Source: Ophiosphaerella korrae (Eukaryota > Ascomycota > Dothideomycetes > Pleosporales > Phaeosphaeriaceae). From it: a DNA stretch of 10,626 bases. Under the pieces are notes generated by a model. That model was given only the letters and a program-made list of their open reading frames with translations. It was not told the DNA's origin and searched no databases. The position numbers and the translations under genes were made by a program. The stretch lies in NCBI GenBank assembly GCA_028456385.1, contig JALNQF010000938.1, forward strand, positions 1 through 10,626, read 5' to 3'. Positions within the stretch are counted from its first letter, which is position 1, and each line of letters begins with the position of its first letter. Positions 1 through 7,560 of the stretch are shown here, in pieces.

Positions 1-335
1 TACCTAGATAATATACTAATATATTCTAAAGAAGAAGGTAAGTACGTAGAGTAAGTAATAATAGTACTATAGTACTTAGACTAATATAACCTATAACTAA
101 AGCTAGAAAAGTATAAATAGTATAAGATAGAAGTAGAGTTTCTAAGATATATAATAGGTATTAATAAAGTTAAGATAAGCTAAGAAAAGATTAAAGTAGT
201 AGAAGAATAGAAAGAACCTAAGATAGTTAAAGACGTATAATTATTCCTAAGATTTATTAACTTTAACTAATACTTTATAGAAAGATTTTTAAAGAAAGTA
301 CTACTACTTATAAAGCTTATAAGAAAAGATATAAT
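1..335 (+). pseudogene. Gypsy reverse transcriptase, C-terminal part (palm to thumb)
   Basis: Frame 1 opens at the window edge with YLDNILIYSKEE, matching the gypsy RT box YLDDILIYS. The second catalytic aspartate is now asparagine (AAT at 10-12), a G-to-A change of the RIP type that would abolish polymerisation. Downstream, FLRFINFN*YFI at 244-279 matches the conserved FLGFxNFYRRFI of the RT connection. EPKIVKDVQ just before it matches the usual PxxVKDVQSFLGF lead-in. Stops replace Gln/Trp/Arg positions throughout. The frame has no indel over this stretch. The N-terminal fingers and most of the palm lie left of the window. Confidence 0.9.
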
Positions 336-810
336 ATAAGAATAGAGAGTAGAGTAGAAATAAGCTTATAAAGAACTTAAGTAAGCCTTTATTATACTAC
401 TAGTTCTAAAGTAATTTTATAGTAATAAGACTCTAGTTATTAAAACTAATATATCTAATCTAGCTTATAGAGTAATAGTACTATAAGAGTATAAAAAGAA
501 ATAGTATCTAATTATATACTATTTAGGAAAGTTTATAAAATAAAAAGAAAGATATAATATATATAATAAAGAGCTACTTATAATAGTTAATATACTTAAA
601 TATTAGAGAGTATATACTAAAAGTATAGTAGAAGTAATTATTAAAATAGATTATAAAAACCTAATATACTTTATAATAAGTAAGAAGTTAAAAGATAAGT
701 AAATATAATAGTTAGAACTACTAGAATAGTATAAATTTAAGATCTAGTACGTACTAGGTAAGAAAAATAGCTAAGTAGATATACTTAGCTAAAGATATAA
801 TATTATAAGA
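336..810 (+). pseudogene. Gypsy RNase H domain
   Basis: This continues in frame 1 from RT. The segment at 442-459 reads KTNISN where gypsy RNase H has ETDASN, so the first catalytic Asp is Asn (AAT at 448-450). YNIYNKELLIIV (553-588) matches the ERNYEIYDKELLAIV block, with the catalytic Glu kept as GAG at 571-573. IDYKNL (646-663) corresponds to TDHKNL, with Asp kept at 649-651. The end of the domain, YVLGKKNS*VDILS* (748-792), matches YRPGKKNxxADALSR. In life it would degrade the RNA strand of the RNA/DNA hybrid during reverse transcription. One of the acidic catalytic residues has been lost, besides many stops. Confidence 0.88.
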
Positions 811-899
811 AAGAGATAAGTAATAAAAGAAGCTATACTCTAAGATAATAGATAAGGATACCTAGTACTAAATATTTAACTAGTAAAAGAGTAAGAAAT

Positions 900-1740
900 T
901 AATAACTTAGTTAAAATTATAAATAAAGTTCTAAAAGAATTATAAAAAGTAATTATATAATAATACTATAATAACTTAGTATATAAGTACCTAAAGATTA
1001 TATAAACTATAGAACTAATCTAGAAAAACTATAGGTTACTAAAAAAATAAGTATAAAATATATATACTTTATAAAGAAATATAAGTAATTAAGATACTAG
1101 AAAAACTATAAATATATATTATAATAGACTTTATTATAAGACTACTAATATTAAAAGACCTAGTAATAGGAATAGGATATAATATAATAATAGTAATTGT
1201 AGACTAATTTATAAAATACGCTAAGATAAAGAAATTCTAAAGTAACTATATAGTAGATTAGTAAAGATACGTACTACTAAACATACTAATATAAAGATAT
1301 AGGATACTAAAAAGTATTATTTATAATAGAGATAAGCTTTTTATATCTAATTACTAGATAACGCTACTTATAGTAATAGAGACTAAAAAAAAGCTATTAA
1401 TAGCCTATTATCTATAAATAGATAGATAGATAGAATAGACTAATAAGATATTAAAAATATACCTAAGGATTTATAGTAATTAGAAGTAAAATAATTAGGT
1501 ATTACAATTACCTATAGTGTAATTAGTATATAATAATAAGTACTTAAAAGTAATAAGTAAAATACTATATTTTATAAACTATAAGATATACCTTAATTTA
1601 TTTAAGAGAATACTACTAAAACCTAAAATAGAAGTAGTATTAGTTAGAGTAAAAGATATATAAGAACTCTATAATAAGATAAGATAAAAACTAGAAAAAG
1701 CTTAAAGATAAAGTATTTTATATATTAATTAAAAATAAAA
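900..1740 (+). pseudogene. Gypsy integrase (HHCC zinc finger and DDE core), frameshifted
   Basis: The HHCC region lies in frame 1 from about 949. YYNNLVYKY at 964-990 matches HHDDPLxGH, with His codons turned into Tyr codons. TIELI*KNYR follows. The reading then moves to frame 2 between about 1040 and 1095, in an A-rich stretch, and the linker before the core is about ten residues shorter than usual. This is an indel, not RIP. The DDE core in frame 2 has the first Asp in DFI (1127-1129). The second is now Asn (AAT 1325-1327, in YNRDKLF for SDRxxxF). Glu is GAA at 1433-1435. Spacing between second and third positions is 35 residues, the retroviral D,D35E value. FIKYAKIKKF matches LTKYAHFIPF. 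The enzyme is dead. Confidence 0.9.
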
Positions 1741-1960
1741 AATAGTACTTTAGCTAAAAAAAAAAGATAAAGTATATCTTTATACAAAGAATCTATAGAT
1801 AAAGTAACTTAGTAAAAGACTAGACTATATTAAAGTTAGGCTATTTTTAGTTAAAGAAGATAATAAGCTAGTAATAAAAATACTAGAACTACTTAAAGAT
1901 ACTAAAGTATACTCTAAGTTCTATATAAGCTTACTAGAACTAGCTAAGCTAAAAATACTA
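1741..1960 (+). pseudogene. Integrase C-terminal domain with GPY/F-like module
   Basis: This is the continuation of frame 2. KKKDKVYLYTKNL* corresponds to the LxxGDKVYLLTKNLR block of chromoviral integrases. KRLDYIKVRLFLV follows, in which R-L-F (1838-1846) stands where the GPY/F motif has Gly-Pro-Phe: GGx to AGG and CCA to CTA are both RIP changes. VYSKFYISLLE at 1907-1939 matches the IHPVFHISLLE motif that ends this domain. In chromoviruses this module precedes the chromodomain and takes part in DNA binding and target choice. Confidence 0.85.
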
Positions 1961-1984
1961 GTATAGTAATAATTCTAATATTAA

Positions 1985-2175
1985 AAGGAAGAAGATAATA
2001 AGTTTAAAGTTAAAGACTTATAAGGATATTAAGAAATAGGATATAATACTTTCTAAAGTATATAGTTTCTTTAAGAGTAGCTAGTTAAATAGAAAAGCTA
2101 TTTAGTAAGTAAAAATATATAGAAACCTAAAGCTAATCTATAGAATTATTAGTAAATACTTAAGAAAGTAAGAAG
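1985..2175 (+). pseudogene. Chromodomain of the chromovirus integrase
   Basis: The frame-2 segment 2066-2128 reads FL*E*LVK*KSYLVSKNI*KP and corresponds to the core pattern of chromodomains (YLVKWKGY, then TWEP). Both cage tryptophans are now TAG codons (2090-2092 and 2120-2122). ANL*NY**ILKK follows, matching the C-terminal helix (ANLxNCxxILKKF). An acidic stretch (KEEDNKF) precedes it. In chromoviruses this domain binds methylated histone H3 tails and steers integration to heterochromatin, in keeping with the setting here. The domain is followed in frame by more coding sequence instead of ending the protein. Confidence 0.88.
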
Positions 2176-2868
2176 TAAGTATAATATACTAAGATATATA
2201 AGATATACAAAGCTATAGCTAGGATATAATAGATATATTAGTAAAAAAAAGTTCTATAATAAACCTAACTATATAAAGCCTATAAAGTACTCTTAGTTAT
2301 AATAAACTTATCTAATAAGCTAATAGTAGACTAGATAGTAAGAAAAGAGGCGATATTAATAGTAGTAGTAGAATAGTTAAGAACTTAGGCTAAAACCTTA
2401 TTACTTTCTTACTCTAACTCTAATACTAAGTATAAGGCCTTATAACAAGTACGCTCTTTAGTAGATTTTAATATTTTTTTATTATATAGTAAATAAGTAA
2501 TAATAATAGTAAGAAGTTTTTTATTATTATTAACTTTTTTATAAAACTCTTTATAAGTTTAATAAAAAAACTCTTAAGTTATACTAATATAGAGATACTC
2601 TATATAAGTATACTTAGTATACTTTAGAGTAGAATCTAGTATAATAAAATAAAGAATACTTAAAAGAGAATAATATAGATAAAGTATTTTAGAAATATAG
2701 TTTATAGTAAAGATTTCTAATAAGAGATAAAGTTTATAAGACTATAAAAGAGGTAATATTATACTAAAATAGTTTTTAACTAAAAAGTAGAGTAAACTAC
2801 TTATAAGCTAGACTTAGCTAATAGAAGCTTAGGCTTAAAGATAAACCTAGTGTAAGAAAAGGGGATAG
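2176..2868 (+). pseudogene. C-terminal extension of the chromovirus Pol after the chromodomain
   Basis: Frame 2 continues without any indel from the chromodomain to the polypurine tract, about 230 codons. The only interruptions are TAA/TAG codons of the kind RIP makes from Gln and Trp. Two runs, four TAG at 2357-2368 and five TAA/TAG at about 2492-2506, look like former glutamine runs. The last third (for example RDKVYKTIKEVILY, then KSRVNYL*ARLS) is rich in charged residues and Leu and could be helical or coiled-coil. I recognise no domain. The stop cannot be placed because every candidate is a possible RIP product; the frame reaches KGDS next to the PPT. It could instead be untranslated sequence that happens to stay in frame, but the coding-like composition argues against that. 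Confidence 0.6.
2854..2865 (+). other. Polypurine tract (plus-strand primer site) of the plus-strand element
   Basis: An all-purine run, aagaaaagggga, with the only GGGG-type block nearby, lies a few bases before a sequence (tattata at 2869) that reads as a RIP-altered LTR start (TGTTATA-like). In LTR retrotransposons the PPT primes plus-strand DNA synthesis directly upstream of the 3' LTR. Position and composition support the call. Confidence 0.7.
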
Positions 2869-2962
2869 TATTATAATACTAAGTAGTAGGTAAGCTATTA
2901 TATTATACGTAATTAAGCTAAGTAATTTAGTATAGTAGAATATATAACTATTTAGTAGTAAG

Positions 2963-3032
2963 CGCTCTAGAGTAAACACTCTAGAGTAAACGCTCTAAAG
3001 TAAGTACTTAGAAATAAACGCTAAATAGTAAG
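2963..3032 (+). repeat. 14-bp tandem repeat in the LTR, about five units
   Basis: Units start at 2963, 2977, 2991, 3005 and 3019. The first three are cgctctagagtaaa, cactctagagtaaa and cgctctaaagtaag. The fourth and fifth are degenerate (tacttagaaataaa, cgctaaatagtaag). Three of the unit starts keep CG and one has CA, which is unusual in a window where those steps are nearly gone. Short tandem repeats of this size in the U3 part of LTRs can be enhancer-like; that role is inference. Confidence 0.8.
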
Positions 3033-3093
3033 TATATAGGAATATTAATAAACTTTTATAAACTATTATATTTAATCTCTTTTTTACTTCTTA

Positions 3094-3178
3094 TTTTAAT
3101 AGAGTATTATAACTAATACTTTAATTAGATTCTTATCTACTTATTAATACTTATATACTTTATAATACTCTAATAAAA
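3094..3178. repeat. Inverted repeat, 18-bp arms, one mismatch, 49-bp loop
   Basis: The arm ttttaatagagtattata at 3094-3111 pairs with tataatactctaataaaa at 3161-3178, with 17 of 18 matches. It lies inside the putative 3' LTR. AT-rich DNA yields many short palindromes, but an 18-bp arm with one mismatch is longer than the background. It could be a hairpin in the LTR transcript or the ends of a small nested insertion. No flanking duplication was seen. Confidence 0.65.
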
Positions 3179-3272
3179 GCTAACTATTAATTAAGTTAAG
3201 TAACTATCTTATTTATTAACCTCGCCTATCTTATAGAAGCCTACTTACTCTTATTACTTTTACTTAGTTCTA

Positions 3273-3730
3273 AGGTCTTAATAGTATAACTAGGTATTTA
3301 AATAGTTTATATTACGTTCTAAATACTATTTTCTATTTATTACCTTTTTTAATTCTAATTTAGTAGTAAGTATTTTAAATATATAATTTTATAAAGATCT
3401 TTACTTTTTATAGCTTATCTTATATTTTATGTATTTATAGTAAAGAATATTAGTTCTTATTTATAATTATATTAGTTTTTCTAAAATCTGTATAAATTCT
3501 CTTATTATTTATTCTTTTTTTATCTATAAATATAAGTCTATATACTACTAAAGAGTTAGATTCTTATTTTTATCCTTTCTTTATTATATTTTTAATTAAT
3601 ACTTATTTAATTTTTAATTCTTCTTTAGTCTATCTATAGACTAAGCTCTATCTTATATCTTTTCTTTTTTCTAGGTCTATTACTAAGTTCTATAGTTAGT
3701 GTTCTAGAAAGTAGTCTTTAGGTTCTATAA
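3273..3730 (-). pseudogene. Gypsy reverse transcriptase, N-terminal part, copy A
   Basis: Minus-strand frame with codons starting at 3500: RIYTDFRKTN at 3500-3471 matches RxCTDYRKLN. It is followed by *YSLL (RYPLP), KVKIFIKLYI*NTYYYIRIKKGN (AKxFTKLDIxxAYHxIRIKEGD) and RT*YKLFKYLVILLR, which matches RTRYGxFEYLVMPFG and ends at 3276. Upstream, SLVYRQTKEELKIIKQVL-type sequence at about 3680-3600 matches the PIYRMSxxELxxLKExL lead-in of gypsy RT. The catalytic Asp of the KxDL motif reads Tyr (tat) here. After 3273 similarity ends abruptly, before the expected NAPATFQ block, at the inferred right end of the plus-strand LTR. Confidence 0.88.
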
Positions 3731-3839
3731 GTTATTTTTCCTATTTTTTATATTCTTCTAGGAATTCTCCTGTATAGGTACTTATATTAGCTTTTAATAT
3801 ATCTTATTTAGAGTAACTAATTTTCTCTATTCTCTAATT

Positions 3840-4130
3840 AATATTTAGGTTAGTTATTTATAACTATAGTATTCTTAGGATTATATCTTATTTATTATTA
3901 ATTTTTATTATATCTATAACTATATTTTTTATTATTATCTTTTCTAGTTCTAGTATAGAAAGAACTATTTTAAACCTAATAGGTTCCTAGAATAGTTTTC
4001 TTTTAATTATACTTAATTACTAAGAGTACTTTTTTATTATATAGTTTATTTCTTATATTTCTATAAACTTTTTTAATATAAAGTTCTTTATAGCTTTACT
4101 ATTAATTATTAATTATACTTTCTTTCTTTA
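3840..4130 (-). pseudogene. Retropepsin-type protease, copy A, active-site Asp lost
   Basis: On the minus strand, LIINSKAIKNFIL (about 4112-4074) matches the retropepsin active-site region xLIDSGATxNFI. The catalytic Asp is Asn (AAT at 4103-4101) and the Gly is Lys, both explicable by G-to-A changes. About 60 residues on, DIIKINNK*DIILRIL matches the hydrophobic-hydrophobic-Gly motif (HDIILGxxWL) that ends fungal gypsy proteases, with Gly now Arg. The domain shares its frame with the RT that follows, so protease and RT formed one Pol reading. It would process Gag-Pol in the particle. Confidence 0.82.
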
Positions 4131-4134
4131 GTAT

Positions 4135-5098
4135 ATACTATTTTTTATAATATATAGGCTTCTTATACTTTCTAAGTATTTTTACTTAAGTAATCTTATA
4201 AATTATCTATTCTTCTAAAGCTATAACTTTACTCTAAGTTTATATTCTTTATACTTTAGATATTTATTATATATATATTTATACTATAGCTTTCTTTAAA
4301 CGTATTTTTTAGATAGTTTTAGTTTTAGCTTTATTACTATATATCTTTTTTCTAGTATTATTTTCTATCCTAAGATATCTTCTACTAGAATTACTCTTAT
4401 ATAATTATAACTTTTTCTTTATACTAGCTATATATAGTTATTTACTTTAGGGTTCTTATATATAATATAATTCTTATCTAGGTATAATAACTATAATACT
4501 TTAAAGTGTACTAGGTATTTTAGGTCTATTATTACGTTATCTCCTTACTAGTATTTATCTTTTCTAGGTATTTCTTTTATTAGGATATAGTATACTACTA
4601 GTATTTTTAGTATATAGGCTTTATTAATCTATTACGTTTTTTATATAAAGTACTACTACTCTCTTCTTATAAGTATTTTTCTTACTATAACTATTTATTA
4701 TTCTATCTATTATTAGAATACTATAAACTTTATATTCTTAAAGTTATATATTTTCTAGTCTTTATATACTTCTTTTATACTTATAACTAGTAAGTATTTT
4801 TAAATAAATTTCTATACTTTATTTTATTCTCTTATATCTATTATTATATTACTATTATAGTTATATATATCTAGCTAGGTATACTTTATATTTTTATACT
4901 AACTTATTCTTTACTTTTTTATAGTTTTTTAGAGAAAGCTATAGTAGTTTTTTTATCTAGTACTAGTTCTTTAGCTTAGATTAATAGAATCTAGAGCTCT
5001 TTTCTTTCTAAGCCTTTTATTAGTAAGTCTATTATATACCTTGTTTTATTAAGCTATACTTATAGTCTTTTTTTTTTTATTACTACTACTTTATTCTT
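4135..5098 (-). pseudogene. Region between Gag knuckles and protease, copy A (unassigned)
   Basis: The Gag frame (codons starting at positions equal to 1 modulo 3) carries on from the knuckles to roughly 4700 with only Gln/Trp-type stops. It includes a charged stretch (RKELxILLI*AKELVLDKKTT near 5010-4940). Protease sits in a different frame, so a Gag/Pol frame change or an indel falls between about 4700 and 4130. No domain was recognised. Most of this stretch is repeated in copy B at 6817-7560. It could be the C-terminal part of Gag or an N-terminal extension of Pol. Confidence 0.5.
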
Positions 5099-6480
5099 TT
5101 ATAAGAACTATCTTACTTTCTTTTTACTAAAATAATATATATAGTAGTTATCTTTATAATAAAAGGTCTAATAGAGTATTATATATTATAGTTCTTTACT
5201 CCTAGTTACTTTTTTTTAGAGTTTAGCTTATACTTTTAGTACTTCCTTTTTACCTTTAGTTATTTTTAACTAAGCTTCTTTATCTTTTTTTAGGTTTTTA
5301 CTCTTATAATCTTTTATAAAGTATTTTAGTTTCTTATATTTATAATATACTATATCTTTTTTCTTATATAATTAGTAGTCTTTTACGTAGTAGCTTTTCT
5401 TACTATAGTTAAAATATATAAAGTCTTTATTTTTCTTTTTCTTTTTATTCTTATTAGTGTCGAGGATTATAGGGTTTCTAATATCTTAGTTCCTAGTTTA
5501 GCTCCTATACTTATTTTTCTTCTATTCTTAGAGATTATTATTAATTTATATTACGTATTATTTTAGAGCTTCTAGCCTCTTTAGTTTCTCTATATAAATT
5601 ATCTTATATTAGATTTTAGTATTTAGTCTTTATTTAAATTATAATATTAGAGCTAACTTATTCTATTCTATATTTTATAATATTTATTTAAACTATAATA
5701 TATATTTAGGAACGCTTTTACTTTATATAACCCTCTTAAGCTTTTTATTAGCTTATTAGGTAATATCTATATCTTTAATTACTACTCTTATTTATTTAGT
5801 TAAGTATTTATAACTTTTAAAAATAGCTCTAGTTTTATCTTTTTATATTATTAGGGTGTATATAGTATAATCTATCTAGTAAAGTTTAAACTATTTTATT
5901 TTATCTTTTTTAAGGTATATTCTAATATATATTACTTTTTTTTTTCTATATTAAAGTATAGTACTTATATATCTATCTATAGCTATATTACTACTATAAA
6001 AGAGTTTAAGTTTTCTTTTATCTTATTAAACTTCTTAAGTACTATTATCTTAGGTAGTTTCTTTATTGTACTTATCTCTAGTCTTTAGGTAATTAGTTTT
6101 ATCTAGTTTTATCCTTTTATAATATCTTTAATTTATATTTTATTATACTTTAAATAATCTTATAGTTTTTTATTCTACGTCTTTAAAGCGTTAATTAGTA
6201 TTTTTATATTTTTTTTTTCTAAGATTAAGTTATTTATATAATCTCTAATTACTTTCTATACTATATTACTTAATTTATAACTACTTAGGGGTACTTTAGC
6301 TACTTATTTAGTTAAACTTTCTACTATTATATTAGCTAGACTATACGCTACTTACGCTTTACTCTTTATAATAACTAAATTAGTAAGGTATAATTAGGTT
6401 ACTTAGGTTAACTTCCTAATAACCTATTAAAGTATTAGTAGATTATAAAGTAATAATAAAAGCTTATATAGTAATTAGTA
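5099..6480 (-). pseudogene. Gag polyprotein with two CCHC zinc knuckles, copy A, one frameshift
   Basis: The frame is open (ignoring RIP stops) from at least 6342, and perhaps 6480. The start is not fixed because any ATG would now be ATA. LPKIIVLKKFN (about 6057-6025) resembles the LPKxxxPKxFNG start of the gypsy Gag core. A ten-A run at 5936-5945 is one base shorter than the matching nine-base stretch in copy B implies, so the frame shifts once there. Two knuckles follow, both C-X2-C-X4-H-X4-C with Cys and His codons turned into Tyr codons: YFNYSKKSYYVKDY (5416-5375) and YYKYKKLKYFIKDY (5347-5306). Downstream, Y*TFYYKDNYYIYY (about 5180-5130) resembles a HWTxCYxDxCxxH motif that I recall near the end of fungal gypsy Gag proteins. 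Confidence 0.82.
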
Positions 6481-6602
6481 ATAACTATAAATAATAGTTA
6501 ATTTATAAATATACTATTAAGTATTAGCGTTCTAGGTTAGAGATTAGATTACTAATACTATCCTAATAATATATATTACTATTAACTATATTCTTATACT
6601 AA

Positions 6603-6612
6603 TCTTTTTATA
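6603..6612 (-). promoter_or_regulatory. TATA-like box in the LTR of copy A
   Basis: On the minus strand this reads tataaaaaga, about 205 bp inside the LTR start. The aligned site in copy B is tatataaatag (9026-9016). The background is so AT-rich that chance matches are common; the support is the matching position in both copies. Confidence 0.4.
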
Positions 6613-6650
6613 CAATATTATATATTACTCTTAATCTATGTATATATAAT

Positions 6651-6691
6651 TATAGATTACTTTAATCTATTATATATTATTATAGATTACT
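6651..6691. repeat. Conserved hairpin motif with 30-bp periodicity, LTR of copy A
   Basis: tatagattact occurs at 6651-6661 and again at 6681-6691, exactly 30 bp apart. The first copy forms an 8-bp inverted repeat with taatctat (6652-6659 and 6663-6670, 3-bp loop). Copy B keeps the same pair at the same 30-bp spacing, which suggests an ancestral LTR feature and not chance. Confidence 0.65.
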
Positions 6692-6816
6692 ACTATATAT
6701 CCTAATTATAAGTAGTTTCTTAATTAAAGTTATTACCTTACTTGTCTTATACTTTGTTAGCGTCTAAGTTAAAATTAATTAGTTCTATCTTAATTACTTT
6801 TATTATACCTATAATA

Positions 6817-7560
6817 TTATTTCTTATCTTATAATATCTTCTACTAAAATTACTATTATATAGTTACAGTTTCTTCTTCTTACTAGCTATATATTATTTC
6901 TTACTTTAGAGTTTCTATATATAATATAATTTATATTTAAGTATAATAGCTATACTATTTTAAAGTATACTAGATATTCTAGATCTATTCTTTTATTATC
7001 TCCTTTCTAGTATTTATCTTTTCTAGGTATTTTTTTAGTTAAGATATAGTATACTACTAGTACTTATAGTATATAGGCTTTATTAATCTATTATATTTTT
7101 TATATAAGATACTACTATTCTCTTTATATAGGTATTCTTCTTACTATAACTATCTATTACTTTATTTATTATTAGAATATTATAAACTTTATATTCTTAG
7201 GATTATATATTTTCTAATCTTTATACGCTTTCTCTATACTTATAACTAGTAAGTATTTTTAAATAAATTTCTATTCTTTATATTATTCTTTTATATCTAT
7301 TATTATATAGCTTTTATAGCTATTTATATTTAAATAGGTATATTTTATATCTTTTATATTATCTTTTTTATTATTACTTTATAGTTTTTTAAAAGTAACT
7401 ATAGTAGTTTTCTTATTCTTTACTAGTCTATTAGTAGGGATTAATAGGTTCTAGAGCTCTTCTTTTTCTAAGTTTTCTATTAGTAAGTTTATTATACGTC
7501 TTATTTTATTTAGCTATACTTATATTCTTCTTTTTTTTATTACTACTACTCTTTATATCT
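6817..7560 (-). pseudogene. Post-Gag region of copy B (unassigned)
   Basis: This is the counterpart of 4356-5098 in copy A; for example tatactactag and agtttataatattctaat-type stretches line up throughout. It encodes no domain I recognise. The sequence ends before the protease, which in copy A starts at about 4130, so copy B has no protease or RT in this window. Its end at 6817 abuts the LTR start of copy A. Confidence 0.55.

Larger units (their letters stand above)
1..3270 (+). mobile_element. Ty3/gypsy chromovirus, 3' part (RT to 3' LTR), heavily RIP-mutated
   Basis: Translating the plus strand gives, in order, the RT catalytic box, RNase H, an HHCC/DDE integrase, a GPY/F-like module, a chromodomain, a C-terminal extension, a polypurine tract and a putative LTR. 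This is the order of Ty3/gypsy chromoviruses (Metaviridae). Frame 1 carries RT and RNase H to about 1040. Frame 2 carries everything from about 1095 to 2868. In-frame TAA/TAG codons sit where gypsy proteins have Gln or Trp, as expected from CAA/CAG/TGG under RIP. The element starts upstream of the window, so gag, protease and most of RT are not visible. The right end is inferred: copy A on the other strand is interrupted near 3273, just where an LTR of about 400 bp would end. Class is certain; the exact right boundary is not. Confidence 0.9.
2869..3270 (+). repeat. Putative 3' LTR of the plus-strand chromovirus
   Basis: It begins with tattata directly after the polypurine tract, consistent with the TG start of LTRs after TG-to-TA change. 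It holds a five-unit 14-bp repeat (2963-3032) and a 17/18 inverted repeat (3094-3111 with 3161-3178). No coding frame with gypsy similarity appears until copy A's RT at about 3273 on the minus strand, so the right end is inferred from where that RT is cut. The 5' LTR is outside the window, so neither the length nor a target-site duplication can be checked. Promoter elements could not be told apart from the AT-rich background. Confidence 0.6.
3273..6816 (-). mobile_element. Ty3/gypsy element, copy A (5' LTR to RT), RIP-mutated and interrupted
   Basis: Read on the minus strand from 6816 downwards: LTR start (tattataggtat), leader, Gag with two CCHC knuckles, a spacer region, retropepsin, and RT fingers and palm up to the box matching YLVMPFG. 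It then stops near 3273. The last ~2.46 kb (4356-6816) is repeated in copy B (6815-9202) in the same orientation. The 5' end is well placed: A and B stop matching exactly at 6816/6817 and 9202/9203. The missing RT end, RNase H, integrase and 3' LTR of A would lie left of the window if, as I infer, the plus-strand element inserted here. Confidence 0.88.
6421..6816 (-). repeat. 5' LTR and leader of copy A (right boundary of LTR not resolved)
   Basis: The minus-strand sequence starts tattataggtataataa at 6816, a RIP form of a TG-starting LTR. It runs through a pair of hairpin motifs (6651-6691), a TATA-like box (6603-6612) and into sequence conserved with copy B up to the Gag frame. No primer-binding site could be recognised after RIP, so the LTR/leader boundary is unknown. 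The same order of motifs is present in copy B at 8830-9202. Confidence 0.65.

Noticed and set aside
1..2870. Short open frames between stops on either strand as small genes.
   Set aside because: They are fragments of one mutated polyprotein or shadows of it in other frames. None has a start codon; ATG is practically absent because TG is depleted.
2963..3032. A CRISPR-like array.
   Set aside because: The units are 14 bp and contiguous with no spacers, in a eukaryotic LTR; it is a minisatellite.
3094..3178. A tRNA, ncRNA or terminator hairpin at the 18-bp inverted repeat.
   Set aside because: There is no tRNA-like arm pattern or T-run context, the loop is 49 bases, and it lies inside an inferred LTR. 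Kept only as a repeat.
3273..3840. Reading the minus-strand RT end and the plus-strand RT start as one gene split by a simple inversion, because A stops at YLVMPFG and the plus element begins at YLDD.
   Set aside because: The plus element has its own LTR between the two parts, about 25 residues of RT would be missing, and the YLDD start coincides merely with the window edge. Not fully excluded without sequence to the left.
5300..6400. Copia-type (Ty1) Gag because of the CCHC knuckle.
   Set aside because: The protease and RT boxes downstream are gypsy-type and the Gag core resembles gypsy Gag; two knuckles and the following WTxCY-like motif also fit fungal gypsy elements better.
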